Source of the DNA: an uncultured Aquimarina sp.
GTDB lineage: Bacteria; Bacteroidota; Bacteroidia; Flavobacteriales; Flavobacteriaceae
Reading direction: 5' to 3'
Assembly (NCBI GenBank): GCA_947489685.1
Contig: CANLEM010000005.1
Location: 248,001-312,000, forward strand
Length of the DNA: 64,000 bases
A program made the translations under genes and the position numbers. Under the pieces are notes generated by a model. It saw nothing but the letters and a program-made list of their open reading frames with translations, had not been told where the DNA came from and did no database searches. Positions 15,754 through 25,084 of this stretch are shown here, piece after piece (position 1 is the first letter of the stretch; each line of letters begins with the position of its first letter).

Positions 15754-16383
15754 ATGCCCCTTAAGATTGGATCTAGAATTATTGTCCTTTTTTTGATTAT
15801 ATCCGTACAAGCTATTTATTCGCAATCGGATTATTATTGTCAAAGTGTCGATGAAACTGGAATAATAAAAAAAGCATTCGCTTCATTTGAAAATGATTTG
15901 TTTAGTTATTACAAATTTGGGAATGATTCTATAAAAACCTATAGAACGTTTCTGGCAGAAGTAGCCAGTTTATCAATAGATCTCAGAAAACTTCCTTCGG
16001 ATAATTCTATTCAACTAGCTCGTGAGTTCAAAAAAATTGCAAATAATAAGAACTCCCTTTGGATTAAACTAAGTGAATATGAAAATCACGAAGCCTACAA
16101 AAAATCCCATCCTTCTACTTCTAGTTCTAAAAATGAAGAGGAAATTCTAATCTTTAATTATAGAGGTGGATTTATACAATGTCTCAAAAATTCAAGTGGC
16201 AGTGATGATTTTAAAGAACTGATCAACTCTCTCGAACAGGACGGAAATATTAGCACTTCTTTAATCTCTCAAAAAATATACTACATCCCTAATAAAGAAT
16301 TTGGCACGAATCAAATCAAAAACTTTATAGCCTTTGATATTTACTACTCTATCCTCATGGTTATTGAAAAAGCTTTTGGGTAA
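15754..16383 (+). CDS. Secreted protein of unknown function between the mutase subunits
   Basis: 209 residues with a signal peptide (about 1-24, ending IYSQ). The mature part is mixed alpha/beta, rich in Ser, Asn and Lys, with two cysteines (YYCQS, IQCLKN). No motif or family is recognised. It sits between the small and large subunit genes of methylmalonyl-CoA mutase in the same direction, but there are 86 bp before it and 118 bp after it, and it is exported, so a role in the mutase reaction is unlikely. A TTAACTT-type AT-rich spacer precedes it. Confidence 0.7.
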   Translation: MPLKIGSRIIVLFLIISVQAIYSQSDYYCQSVDETGIIKKAFASFENDLFSYYKFGNDSIKTYRTFLAEVASLSIDLRKLPSDNSIQLAREFKKIANNKNSLWIKLSEYENHEAYKKSHPSTSSSKNEEEILIFNYRGGFIQCLKNSSGSDDFKELINSLEQDGNISTSLISQKIYYIPNKEFGTNQIKNFIAFDIYYSILMVIEKAFG

Positions 16384-16501
16384 TTTTTTAACATATTCTC
16401 ATTAAAGTGCCAAATAGCTTCATTTTTTTAAATAAAAATCATTTCTAAAAGCGTAATTTTATAGCCTCGTTAATTTAGCATTCGAAACGAAGCTTTGAAT
16501 A

Positions 16502-18634
16502 ATGAATAGAAAAGACATACAACATATACAACTTCCGAAAAAAACAGTATCAAATCATGAACCAAGTGTTTCTATGTTTAATACTTCTGAAGGAATAGAT
16601 ATTAAATCCACTTATCAAAAAAGTGATATCTCTAATCTTGAGCATTTAAATTTTTCTGCTGGAATTCCTCCTTATTTAAGAGGGCCTTATTCTACCATGT
16701 ATGTTCGTAGACCATGGACTATAAGACAATATGCCGGTTTTTCGACTGCCGAAGAAAGTAATGCTTTCTATCGCAGAAATTTGGCCGCGGGACAAAAAGG
16801 ATTATCTGTAGCTTTTGATCTTGCTACACATAGAGGTTATGATAGTGATCATGAAAGAGTGTTTGGAGATGTAGGGATGGCCGGAGTAGCCATAGATACT
16901 GTCGAGGATATGAAAGTTCTTTTTGATCAGATCCCACTCGACAAAATGTCTGTATCGATGACTATGAATGGTGCAGTACTACCGATCATGGCATTTTATA
17001 TTGTTGCCGCTCAAGAACAAGGTGTTGATCAAAATCTTCTTTCGGGAACTATCCAGAATGATATCCTGAAAGAATTTATGGTTCGTAACACCTACATATA
17101 CCCTCCTACTCCATCAATGCGAATTATTAGTGACATATTTAAATATTGTTCTAAAAATATGCCTAGATTTAATCCGATCAGTATTTCGGGATATCATATG
17201 CAAGAGGCAGGTGCTACTTGTGATATCGAATTAGCATATACTTTGGCAGATGGTTTAGAATATATCAGAAAAGGTATTGAAGCTGGTTTGGATATTGACT
17301 CCTTTGCTCCTCGTTTATCTTTCTTTTGGGCGATAGGTATGAACCATTTTATGGAAATTGCCAAAATGAGAGCAGCCAGAATGTTGTGGGCCAAATTGAT
17401 CAAACAATTTAATCCGAAAAATCCTAAATCACTAATGCTTAGAACGCATTGTCAAACTAGTGGTTGGAGTTTAACGGCGCAAGATCCTTTTAACAATGTC
17501 GCCAGAACTTGTATCGAGGCAAGTGCAGCAGCCTTTGGTGGTACGCAAAGTTTACACACTAATGCGCTAGATGAAGCCATTGCCTTACCCACAGACTTTT
17601 CGGCAAGAATAGCTAGAAATACACAGATATACCTGCAAGAAGAGACTCAGATCACTAGAACGGTTGATCCATGGGCCGGAAGCTACTATGTAGAATCGCT
17701 TACTAATGATATTGCAGAAAAAGCATGGAAATTAATCCAAGAAGTTGAAGAACTAGGCGGAATGACCAAAGCGATAGAAGCTGGAATACCAAAAATGAGG
17801 ATTGAGGAAGCTGCCGCAAGGAAACAAGCACGAATTGATAGTGAACAAGATGTAATTATAGGAGTTAATAAATTTAAGCTCGAAGAAGAAGAAGCTATTA
17901 GTACCTTAAAAGTAGATAATCAAGCGGTAAGAAAACAACAAATAGAGGGTTTAAAAAAGGTAAAAGCTTCAAGAGACGAAGAAAAAGTACAACAAGCTCT
18001 TATCAATTTAACCGAAGGGGCCAGCGATGATACGCAAAATTTATTAGCTTTAGCTGTAGAAGCAGCAAGATTACGAGCTACACTAGGAGAAATTAGTGAT
18101 GCGCTGGAGAAAAAATTTGGAAGATATAAAGCACAAATAAAATCTTTTACTGGAGTGTATGCCAAAGAAATAAAAAACGATGAATCCTTTGAAAATGCTA
18201 GAAAACTAGCCAATCAGTTTGCAGAATTAGAAGGACGTAGACCTCGAATCATGATTGCCAAAATGGGGCAAGATGGGCATGATCGAGGGGCAAAAGTAGT
18301 CGCTACAAGTTATGCAGATGTTGGTTTCGATGTTGATATTGGCCCTCTTTTTCAAACACCAGAAGAAGCGGCCAAACAAGCTGTAGAGAATGATGTACAT
18401 ATCGTTGGTGTTTCTTCTTTGGCTGGAGGTCATAAGACACTAGTTCCCCAAATTATTGAGATACTTAAAAAATATGGCAGAGAAGATATAATGGTTATTG
18501 TAGGAGGCGTTATCCCTCCTGATGATTATGATTTCCTTTTCGACGCTGGAGCTGTAGCTATTTTTGGGCCTGGTACTAAGATTAGCGATGCGGCAATAAC
18601 AATTTTAGAAATTTTAATTTCTACGTTTGAATAG
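16502..18634 (+). CDS. scpA: Methylmalonyl-CoA mutase, large (catalytic) subunit
   Basis: 710 residues. The N-terminal TIM barrel shows [65 protein letters not shown] and [18 protein letters not shown]. The C-terminal B12-binding domain carries DGHDRG at 591-596 with the cobalt-ligand His593 and the downstream SSLAGGHKT and GGVIPP loops. The enzyme is adenosylcobalamin-dependent and catalyses methylmalonyl-CoA/succinyl-CoA isomerisation in propionate, odd-chain fatty acid and branched amino acid metabolism. It pairs with the small subunit at 14303. No cobalamin riboswitch is seen upstream. The SDR gene that follows may also act on acyl-CoA. Confidence 0.97.
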   Translation: MNRKDIQHIQLPKKTVSNHEPSVSMFNTSEGIDIKSTYQKSDISNLEHLNFSAGIPPYLRGPYSTMYVRRPWTIRQYAGFSTAEESNAFYRRNLAAGQKGLSVAFDLATHRGYDSDHERVFGDVGMAGVAIDTVEDMKVLFDQIPLDKMSVSMTMNGAVLPIMAFYIVAAQEQGVDQNLLSGTIQNDILKEFMVRNTYIYPPTPSMRIISDIFKYCSKNMPRFNPISISGYHMQEAGATCDIELAYTLADGLEYIRKGIEAGLDIDSFAPRLSFFWAIGMNHFMEIAKMRAARMLWAKLIKQFNPKNPKSLMLRTHCQTSGWSLTAQDPFNNVARTCIEASAAAFGGTQSLHTNALDEAIALPTDFSARIARNTQIYLQEETQITRTVDPWAGSYYVESLTNDIAEKAWKLIQEVEELGGMTKAIEAGIPKMRIEEAAARKQARIDSEQDVIIGVNKFKLEEEEAISTLKVDNQAVRKQQIEGLKKVKASRDEEKVQQALINLTEGASDDTQNLLALAVEAARLRATLGEISDALEKKFGRYKAQIKSFTGVYAKEIKNDESFENARKLANQFAELEGRRPRIMIAKMGQDGHDRGAKVVATSYADVGFDVDIGPLFQTPEEAAKQAVENDVHIVGVSSLAGGHKTLVPQIIEILKKYGREDIMVIVGGVIPPDDYDFLFDAGAVAIFGPGTKISDAAITILEILISTFE

Positions 18635-18640
18635 AAATAA

Positions 18641-18664
18641 AAATACTATGCATGCATAGTATTT
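18641..18664. repeat. Perfect 24-bp palindrome after scpA
   Basis: AAATACTATGCA followed directly by its reverse complement, with no loop. It is 7 bp after the scpA stop and 48 bp before the SDR start. It could serve as a terminator stem, but the absence of a loop and of a T-run fits an operator at least as well. Confidence 0.6.
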
Positions 18665-18711
18665 AGAATATAAATTGTAACTTTCAGCAAATATTAGATA
18701 AGCATACACAT

Positions 18712-19593
18712 ATGAGTTATACAAATAAAATGCTTCGAGATGGAGCACTAGATGGCAAAAATATAGTAGTTACAGGTGGTGGTAGCGGATTAGGAAAAGC
18801 AATGACTAAGTATTTTCTTGAACTTGGTGCAAAAGTTGCTATAACCTCACGTAATCTTGAAAAACTGCAAAATACCGCCAAAGAACTTGAACAAGAAACC
18901 GGTGGGATCTGTCTTCCGCTTCAGTGTGATGTGAGACACTATGATCAGGTCGAAGCGATGCGAGACCAGGTTATCAAAGAATTTGGATCGGTTGATATAT
19001 TATTAAACAATGCTGCAGGTAATTTTATTTCTCCAACCGAACGTTTATCTGCTAATGCCTTTGACACCATCATAGACATCGTTCTTAAAGGTACCAAAAA
19101 CTGTACTTTGGCCTTTGGGAAAAATTGGATCAATACCAACTATAAAAACACAGTAGTTTTAAATATCGTAACTACCTATGCCTGGACTGGTTCTGCTTAT
19201 GTTGTACCAAGTGCAACTGCAAAAGCCGGTGTTCTTGCCATGACCAGATCATTAGCTGTTGAGTGGGCCAAGTATGGTATGCGTTTTAATGCTATTGCAC
19301 CAGGGCCATTCCCTACCAAGGGGGCCTGGGATAGATTAATGCCCGGAGATCTAAAAGAAAAGTTAGATATTACAAAACAAGTGCCGTTGGCACGTGTAGG
19401 TGAACACCAGGAACTTGCGAATTTGGCAGCATATTTGGTTTCTGATTTCTCTGCATATATGAATGGTGAAGTAGTTACCATAGATGGAGGTGAATGGTTG
19501 AAAGGAGCTGGAGAATTTAATATGCTAGAACAAGTTCCTGAAAAAATGTGGGACATGCTTGAGGCATCCATACGATCTAAAAACAATAAATAA
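18712..19593 (+). CDS. Short-chain dehydrogenase, 2,4-dienoyl-CoA reductase-like
   Basis: 293 residues of the SDR Rossmann fold. The NADP-binding GGGSGLGKAM is at about 22-31, with CDVRHYDQ and NNAAGNF following. The C-terminal GEVVTIDGGEWL is also present. In place of the classical YxxxK, the motif reads SATAK (within VVPSATAKAGV), as in the DECR branch of SDRs, which uses a different catalytic arrangement. The likely role is reduction of 2,4-dienoyl-CoA in unsaturated fatty acid beta-oxidation, which fits the mutase genes next to it. Another acyl-CoA substrate is possible. A strong terminator follows at 19623. Confidence 0.88.
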   Translation: MSYTNKMLRDGALDGKNIVVTGGGSGLGKAMTKYFLELGAKVAITSRNLEKLQNTAKELEQETGGICLPLQCDVRHYDQVEAMRDQVIKEFGSVDILLNNAAGNFISPTERLSANAFDTIIDIVLKGTKNCTLAFGKNWINTNYKNTVVLNIVTTYAWTGSAYVVPSATAKAGVLAMTRSLAVEWAKYGMRFNAIAPGPFPTKGAWDRLMPGDLKEKLDITKQVPLARVGEHQELANLAAYLVSDFSAYMNGEVVTIDGGEWLKGAGEFNMLEQVPEKMWDMLEASIRSKNNK

Positions 19594-19622
19594 GTATTTA
19601 TTAACAATTAGAAAATTAACAT

Positions 19623-19653
19623 AGACCATTCGTAAAGGCGAATGGTCTTTTTA
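19623..19653 (+). terminator. Intrinsic terminator of the SDR gene
   Basis: AGACCATTCG and CGAATGGTCT (19623-19632 and 19639-19648) form a perfect 10-bp stem around TAAAGG, followed by TTTTTAT. Confidence 0.9.
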
Positions 19654-19731
19654 TATCCGACTGTTAACATTTTTCATTTTTATAATATATAATAAATTGT
19701 ATTTTTACCTCTTAAATCCAAATCTCCCCAC

Positions 19732-20496
19732 ATGGGTAAAATAATAGCGATTGCCAATCAAAAAGGAGGTGTAGGAAAAACTACTACCTCTGTAAATTTA
19801 GCAGCCTCTCTAGGCGTATTAGAGAAAAAAGTATTATTAATTGATGCCGATCCGCAAGCTAATGCCACATCTGGACTTGGCCTTGATGTTGAAAGTATTG
19901 AAAAAGGAACGTATCAAATTCTTGAACATACCGTAAAACCGGAAGATGCCATAATGGAAACCACATCTCCTAATGTGCATATTATTCCGTCGCATATTGA
20001 TTTGGTGGCTATCGAGATAGAGCTTGTCGATAAAGATGAACGAGAGTACATGATGAAAAAGGCGATCGAAGGATTACGATCAGAATATGATTATATTTTA
20101 ATTGACTGTGCTCCTTCTCTAGGTTTACTAACATTAAATGCATTAACAGCGGCAGATTCTGTTATGATTCCTATACAATGCGAATATTTTGCCTTGGAAG
20201 GTTTAGGAAAATTATTGAACACCATTAAAAGTGTACAAAAAGTACACAATACGAATCTAGATATAGAAGGATTGTTATTAACCATGTACGACTCTCGATT
20301 AAGATTATCGAACCAAGTAGTAGAAGAAGTGCAAAAACACTTTAATGAAATGGTATTTAAAACAATCATTCAGAGAAATATACGATTAAGTGAAGCACCA
20401 AGTTATGGTGAGAGTATTATTAATTATGACGCTTCGAGTAAAGGAGCTAGTAATTACTTAAGTTTGGCTCACGAAATTATTAAGAAAAACAGTTAA
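19732..20496 (+). CDS. parA: Chromosome partitioning ATPase ParA (Soj)
   Basis: 254 residues. The deviant Walker A IANQKGGVGKTTTSVNLAASL starts at about residue 6. LLIDADPQANATSGLG follows, then YDYILIDCAPSLGLLTLNAL (Walker B) and the NRLS-type RNIRLSEAPSYGESI tail. It binds nucleoid DNA in its ATP form and moves ParB-parS complexes during chromosome segregation. It begins an operon-like run (parA, parB, DUF5683, dapB, lepB, lepB-like, wbqC) that is conserved among flavobacteria. No parS-like 16-mer was found in the window. The parB gene starts 6 bp downstream. Confidence 0.97.
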   Translation: MGKIIAIANQKGGVGKTTTSVNLAASLGVLEKKVLLIDADPQANATSGLGLDVESIEKGTYQILEHTVKPEDAIMETTSPNVHIIPSHIDLVAIEIELVDKDEREYMMKKAIEGLRSEYDYILIDCAPSLGLLTLNALTAADSVMIPIQCEYFALEGLGKLLNTIKSVQKVHNTNLDIEGLLLTMYDSRLRLSNQVVEEVQKHFNEMVFKTIIQRNIRLSEAPSYGESIINYDASSKGASNYLSLAHEIIKKNS

Positions 20497-20502
20497 GGAT
20501 TC

Positions 20503-21411
20503 ATGGCGAAAGCAACAAAAAAACAAGCTTTAGGAAGAGGATTATCGGCTCTGTTAAAAGATCCAGATAATGATATAAAATCGGTTGAAGATAAAAATGC
20601 AGATAAGGTAGTTGGTAATATCATTGAGTTAGAATTAGAAAGTATCGATGTTAATCCTTTTCAGCCTCGAACCAGTTTTAATGATGAAACATTGCGTGAA
20701 CTTGCAACATCTATAAAAGAGGTTGGAGTCATACAACCTATTACTGTTAGGAAATTAGATTTTGACAATTACCAACTTGTTAGTGGTGAACGTCGTTTTA
20801 GAGCCTCCAAATTAGCAGGTTTAAAAACTATCCCTGCTTATATTAGAATTGCCAACGATCAGGAATCGTTGACTATGGCTTTGGTCGAAAATATACAAAG
20901 ACAGGATCTCGATCCTATTGAAATAGCATTATCTTATCAACGTCTTATAGATGAAATAAGTTTAACCCAAGAACAATTAAGTGATCGTGTTGGTAAAAAA
21001 AGATCTACGATCGCCAACTATCTTAGGTTATTAAAATTAGATCCTATTGTACAAACCGGAATGCGCGATGGTTTTATTTCGATGGGACACGGACGTGCTT
21101 TAATTAATATTACAGATCAACAACAACAGCTGGATATCTATGAAAAAATCATTAGTAAATCCCTATCTGTGCGGGAAACCGAAAAAGCCGTTCGATCTCT
21201 AAATGCATCAGAAAGCGACGAAAACACATCTACAAATCGAGTTGAACAACTACCAAAGCATATCGCCAAGGGAGTTAAAGATTTTTCGGAGTATTTTGGC
21301 GCAAAAATTGATGTAAAAGTTTCTAATAAAGGAAGTGGAAAATTAATTATACCATTTTCTTCTGAAGAAGATTTTAAACGCATAAAGAAACTTATCAATA
21401 GTGAAGATTAA
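20503..21411 (+). CDS. parB: Chromosome partitioning protein ParB (Spo0J)
   Basis: 302 residues. The N-terminus ATKKQALGRGLSALL is typical, then the ParB/Srx CTPase domain with VNPFQPRTSFND, the SGERRFRASKLAGL box (GERRxRA) and MALVENIQRQDLDPIEIA. A helix-turn-helix follows (LSDRVGKKRSTIANYLRLLKL), with GHGRALI and a C-terminal dimerisation region (IKKLINSED). It binds parS and spreads along DNA by CTP-dependent clamping. The downstream gene overlaps its last codons. Confidence 0.97.
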   Translation: MAKATKKQALGRGLSALLKDPDNDIKSVEDKNADKVVGNIIELELESIDVNPFQPRTSFNDETLRELATSIKEVGVIQPITVRKLDFDNYQLVSGERRFRASKLAGLKTIPAYIRIANDQESLTMALVENIQRQDLDPIEIALSYQRLIDEISLTQEQLSDRVGKKRSTIANYLRLLKLDPIVQTGMRDGFISMGHGRALINITDQQQQLDIYEKIISKSLSVRETEKAVRSLNASESDENTSTNRVEQLPKHIAKGVKDFSEYFGAKIDVKVSNKGSGKLIIPFSSEEDFKRIKKLINSED

Positions 21412-22033
21412 ATGTTATTATATCGTATTTTTTATACTTTTCTCATTTCAAGGTATTCATGCACAAGAAAATGAAGAGCTAAAGGTTACCACTGAAGAAG
21501 TAGCTGTTAAAAAAAAGAAGAAAAAGAAAAGAAGAGACAGGAAGAAGAATAAAATCAAACCATACAAACCTCTTGCTCCTGCAAAAGCTGCGTTTTATTC
21601 GGCAGTACTACCCGGCTTAGGACAAGTATATAACGGAAAAGGGTTATACTGGAGGCTACCTGCTGTTTATGGAGCCATAGGTGCAGGTATTTATTTCTAT
21701 ATCGATAATAACAATCAATATAATGAGTTTAGAGATATTTTTAAACGTCGACTTGCAGGTTTTAGAGATGATCGTTTTATCAATCAAGAAACAGGAGTAG
21801 AATTGGTAACCAATGATCAATTAATTGATCTTCAAGATCGTTTTAGACGAGATCAGGAATTAGCTTTATTACTTACCGTTGCCGCTTATCTTTTAAATAT
21901 TGTAGATGCAAATGTTACCGCTCACCTACAACAATATAATATTTCTGAAGATCTTTCTTTTAAACCAAAAATAAATTTTAATGAGTTTGATGCCACTCCT
22001 AATTATGGAGTTTCATTAAACTTTAAGTTTTAA
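21401..22033 (+). CDS. DUF5683 family membrane/secreted protein
   Basis: 210 residues from a GTG at 21401 that overlaps the parB end. A signal peptide (about 1-22, ending IHAQ) is followed by a strongly basic Lys/Arg run (KKKKKKKRRDRKKNK). Then comes FYSAVLPGLGQVYNGKGLYWRLPAVYGAIGAGIYFY, the glycine-rich signature of DUF5683, and a second hydrophobic helix near LALLLTVAAYLLNIVDANV. Family function is not established. It is a regular member of the parAB-dapB-lepB cluster in this group. Confidence 0.85.
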   Translation: MKIKCYYIVFFILFSFQGIHAQENEELKVTTEEVAVKKKKKKKRRDRKKNKIKPYKPLAPAKAAFYSAVLPGLGQVYNGKGLYWRLPAVYGAIGAGIYFYIDNNNQYNEFRDIFKRRLAGFRDDRFINQETGVELVTNDQLIDLQDRFRRDQELALLLTVAAYLLNIVDANVTAHLQQYNISEDLSFKPKINFNEFDATPNYGVSLNFKF

Positions 22034-22072
22034 GATGTAACATCTTAATTTTTCAAAACAACCAATCAACAT

Positions 22073-22771
22073 ATGAAAATTGCACTGCTAGGATATGGTA
22101 AAATGGGTAAAACCATAGAAAAAATAGCAATAGAAAGAGGCCACACCATCGTATTAAAAGTAGATAAAGATGATACTAATTATGATCTTTCTGAAGCAGA
22201 TGTGGCTATTGACTTTAGCATCCCATCTGCAGCTGTAAATAACATTACCAATTGTTTTAACTCGGGAGTGCCTATTGTTTCTGGAACCACCGGTTGGTTA
22301 TCCTACTACGATATGATTGTAGGATTGTGTAAGGATAAAAAAGGTAGTTTTATTTATGCCTCTAATTATAGCCTTGGAGTTAATCTTTTTTTTGAGTTAA
22401 ACAAAAAACTAGCCAAAATGATGAGTCCTTTAGAAGGGTATTCTGTTGCTATGGAAGAAATTCATCATACCGAAAAATTAGATGCCCCAAGTGGTACTGC
22501 TATTACTTTGGCTGAAGGAATTATCGAAAACACCAATCAAAGTGCATGGCAATTGGATCAAGGTGATGAAAATACGATTCCGATAATTGCCAAAAGAATA
22601 GATCAAGTTCCTGGAACGCATACCGTAACTTACTCTTCTCAGGTTGATGACATAGAAATAACACATACCGCACATAACCGAAACGGCTTTGCGTTGGGAG
22701 CTGTAGTTGCTGCCGAGTGGTTGAAGGATAAAAAAGGAGTTTTTGGCATGAAAGACGTTTTAGGTCTATAA
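22073..22771 (+). CDS. dapB: 4-hydroxy-tetrahydrodipicolinate reductase
   Basis: 232 residues, the short form usual in Bacteroidota. The NAD(P)H-binding N-terminus reads LGYGKMGKTIEKIA. AIDFSIPSA and SGTTGW follow. The catalytic/substrate segment is EEIHHTEKLDAPSGTAITLAEGI, with the paired His and the Lys of the family. GFALGAVVAAEWL is near the end. The enzyme carries out the second committed step of lysine/meso-diaminopimelate synthesis. It sits between DUF5683 and lepB, about 40-50 bp from each. Confidence 0.97.
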   Translation: MKIALLGYGKMGKTIEKIAIERGHTIVLKVDKDDTNYDLSEADVAIDFSIPSAAVNNITNCFNSGVPIVSGTTGWLSYYDMIVGLCKDKKGSFIYASNYSLGVNLFFELNKKLAKMMSPLEGYSVAMEEIHHTEKLDAPSGTAITLAEGIIENTNQSAWQLDQGDENTIPIIAKRIDQVPGTHTVTYSSQVDDIEITHTAHNRNGFALGAVVAAEWLKDKKGVFGMKDVLGL

Positions 22772-22824
22772 AAGTGTAACACTTTGAAAATAAAAAGTAC
22801 ATATACTAAAAAAATATAATACAG

Positions 22825-24396
22825 ATGATACTCACAGAATGGTTTATTTTTTTCCTGATACTACAGGTGATTCATTTTTTAGGAACATGGAAGCTATATG
22901 TAAAAGCTGGCAGAAAACCTTGGGAAGCAATTGTTCCTATCTATAATGCTGTAGTTTTAATGAAAATCATAAACCGCCCATGGTGGTGGGTCATCTTATT
23001 ATTTATACCCGTTATTAATGTAATCATGTTACCCGTAATTTGGGTAGAAACCATTAGAAGTTTTGGAAAAAATTCTACTACAGATACCATACTGGTTATC
23101 GTAACACTTGGTTTTTATATCTATTATGTAAACTATATGCTGGATGTTACCTATATCCAAGATCGTAGTTTAAAGCCAAGAACAGCAACCGGAGAATGGA
23201 TTAGTTCTATATTATTTGCGGTTGTAGCGGCGACTATTGTGCATACCTATTTTATGCAACCTTATACTATTCCTACAGGTTCATTAGAGAGAACCTTACT
23301 TGTTGGCGATTTCTTATTTGTAAGTAAGTTTCATTATGGCGCACGTACACCCATGACAGCGGTATCTTTTCCTATGGTGCATGATACTATACCATTAGTA
23401 AGAACAAAATCATATACAAGTAGTCTTCAGTACCCATATTTTAGATTACCAGGTTTTCAAAAGATTAAACGTAACGACATCGTAGTATTTAGTTGGCCTG
23501 TAGATACCGTAAACGCTTTTAAGCCATATGGCGATGGAAAATATCATTACAAACCTATTGACAAAAAATCAAACTACGTAAAACGATGTGTTGGTGTACC
23601 TGGAGATTCATTATCTGTTGTTGACGGGTATGTATATATTAATGGGAAACAAAATGAATTACCAGATCGCGCGCAATTGCAATTTTCTTATTTAGGAAAC
23701 ACTAAAGGAAGTAACTTTAATCCTCAGAATTTATACAATAGATATAAGATCAAACCAAATGAATTTGGGTATAACACCTCACAATTTCAATCTGCAGGAA
23801 TGACAGACGAGGCTGCTGAAAAATTTAAAAATCATCCCAATGTTGTTAGTTTAGAAAAAATGATAGCGCCAAAGGGTCAGAAAAATCCCGGTATTTTTCC
23901 TAACAATGGTAAAGTAAACTGGAACAATGACAACTTTGGACCTATTTATCTTCCCGAAGCTGGAAAAACAGTAAAAATGGATCTAAAAAGTTTTTCACTC
24001 TATCGTAGAATTATTGAAGTTTATGAAGGTTCTGAATTAGGAATTGACAACAAGCTATCTGTGAATGGAACTCAAGTATTATTAAACGGAAAACCTTTGG
24101 ACTCGTATACTTTTAAACAAGATTATTATTGGATGATGGGTGATAACCGTCATAATAGTGAGGATAGTCGTCTTTGGGGATATGTACCTGCCAATCATAT
24201 AGTAGGTAAACCTGTTTTTGTTTGGTTTAGCTGGGATACCAATGCCAAAGGCTTATTTAATAAAATACGATGGGATCGCATGTTTACAACTGTTGGTGGT
24301 AGCGGTAAACCTGTTTCATATTTTAAGTACTTCTTGATTTTATTGGCCGGCTGGATCATCTATGACCAATATAAGAAAAGGAAGAAAGCTAAATAA
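22825..24396 (+). CDS. lepB: Signal peptidase I (active, large flavobacterial form)
   Basis: 523 residues. Three membrane segments lie in the first 120 residues and a further one near 130-145 precedes the catalytic region. Box B is PTGSLERTLLVGDFLFVSKFHYG with the nucleophile Ser. The general base Lys is in YVKRCVGVPGDSL, and the late box is MMGDNRHNSEDSRLWGYVP. A large insertion between boxes (about 260-420) makes it longer than the usual 250-320 residue enzymes, and a C-terminal membrane helix is present (YFKYFLILLAGWIIYDQYKK). It cleaves Sec/Tat signal peptides at the outer face of the inner membrane. Its stop overlaps the start of the lepB-like gene. Confidence 0.95.
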   Translation: MILTEWFIFFLILQVIHFLGTWKLYVKAGRKPWEAIVPIYNAVVLMKIINRPWWWVILLFIPVINVIMLPVIWVETIRSFGKNSTTDTILVIVTLGFYIYYVNYMLDVTYIQDRSLKPRTATGEWISSILFAVVAATIVHTYFMQPYTIPTGSLERTLLVGDFLFVSKFHYGARTPMTAVSFPMVHDTIPLVRTKSYTSSLQYPYFRLPGFQKIKRNDIVVFSWPVDTVNAFKPYGDGKYHYKPIDKKSNYVKRCVGVPGDSLSVVDGYVYINGKQNELPDRAQLQFSYLGNTKGSNFNPQNLYNRYKIKPNEFGYNTSQFQSAGMTDEAAEKFKNHPNVVSLEKMIAPKGQKNPGIFPNNGKVNWNNDNFGPIYLPEAGKTVKMDLKSFSLYRRIIEVYEGSELGIDNKLSVNGTQVLLNGKPLDSYTFKQDYYWMMGDNRHNSEDSRLWGYVPANHIVGKPVFVWFSWDTNAKGLFNKIRWDRMFTTVGGSGKPVSYFKYFLILLAGWIIYDQYKKRKKAK

Positions 24397-25082
24397 TGAA
24401 TAAAGGTTACAAGATACTAATCGGAGTATCTATACTTCTTTTTTTGATATACATTTATATATCTCAGGCAACTGATATTTTTAAATTTTACCAAAACCCT
24501 ACAACAGCTAATGAACCAAATTTATCTGCGGGTAGTGTAGTGCTTGTTTCTTCTTTGATTGAACCTAAAAGGTTAGATTTTGTTTCTTATAAACACGAAG
24601 ACGCTGCACTAGGCAAACACAAAAGAATTCATCGATTAGTTGGTACTCCCGGGGATACAATTAAAATTGAAAATGGCAACCTATATGTTAACACCAAAAA
24701 TGTAGATCAACTAATTAATCCGGGGCATTTTTATTCGATACCGCTAAAACTTGCAAAAAAAATAGAAAAAGAACTTGTTCCTCTTTTTAATGATCAATTA
24801 TTTTATTACTCTGCAAATGATACTGCAATGGTAATCTTATCAAATTCTAGTGCCGAAAAACATAAATTACAAGACGCTCTGGTATTAAGTAAACCAGAAG
24901 ATGTTGATCAATTTATATTTTCAAAATTCAATAAAGAATGGAACATGGATTATTTTGGGCCTTTGATCTTAAAAGAAAATGAATATTTTGTAATGGGAGA
25001 TAATCGAGGTAACTCTGAAGACTCTAGAGCCTTAGGAATAATTCCAAAATCTAAACTAGTAGGTAAAGTAATTAGTTTATAA
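24396..25082 (+). CDS. S26 signal-peptidase-like protein lacking the Ser/Lys dyad
   Basis: 228 residues with one N-terminal membrane helix (about 6-22) and the S26 fold signatures LVGTPGDTIKIENGNLYVN and FVMGDNRGNSEDSRALGIIP. Aligned to the upstream LepB, the nucleophile Ser (SLERTLLVGD) becomes Ala38 (ANEPNLSAGS). The general-base Lys (YVKRCVG) becomes His79 (RIHRLVG). If the alignment is right, the protein cannot use the normal mechanism. It may be a regulatory or scaffolding paralogue of LepB. Its start overlaps the lepB stop (ATAATGA-type coupling), so the two are made together. Confidence 0.85.
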   Translation: MNKGYKILIGVSILLFLIYIYISQATDIFKFYQNPTTANEPNLSAGSVVLVSSLIEPKRLDFVSYKHEDAALGKHKRIHRLVGTPGDTIKIENGNLYVNTKNVDQLINPGHFYSIPLKLAKKIEKELVPLFNDQLFYYSANDTAMVILSNSSAEKHKLQDALVLSKPEDVDQFIFSKFNKEWNMDYFGPLILKENEYFVMGDNRGNSEDSRALGIIPKSKLVGKVISL

Positions 25083-25084
25083 GC

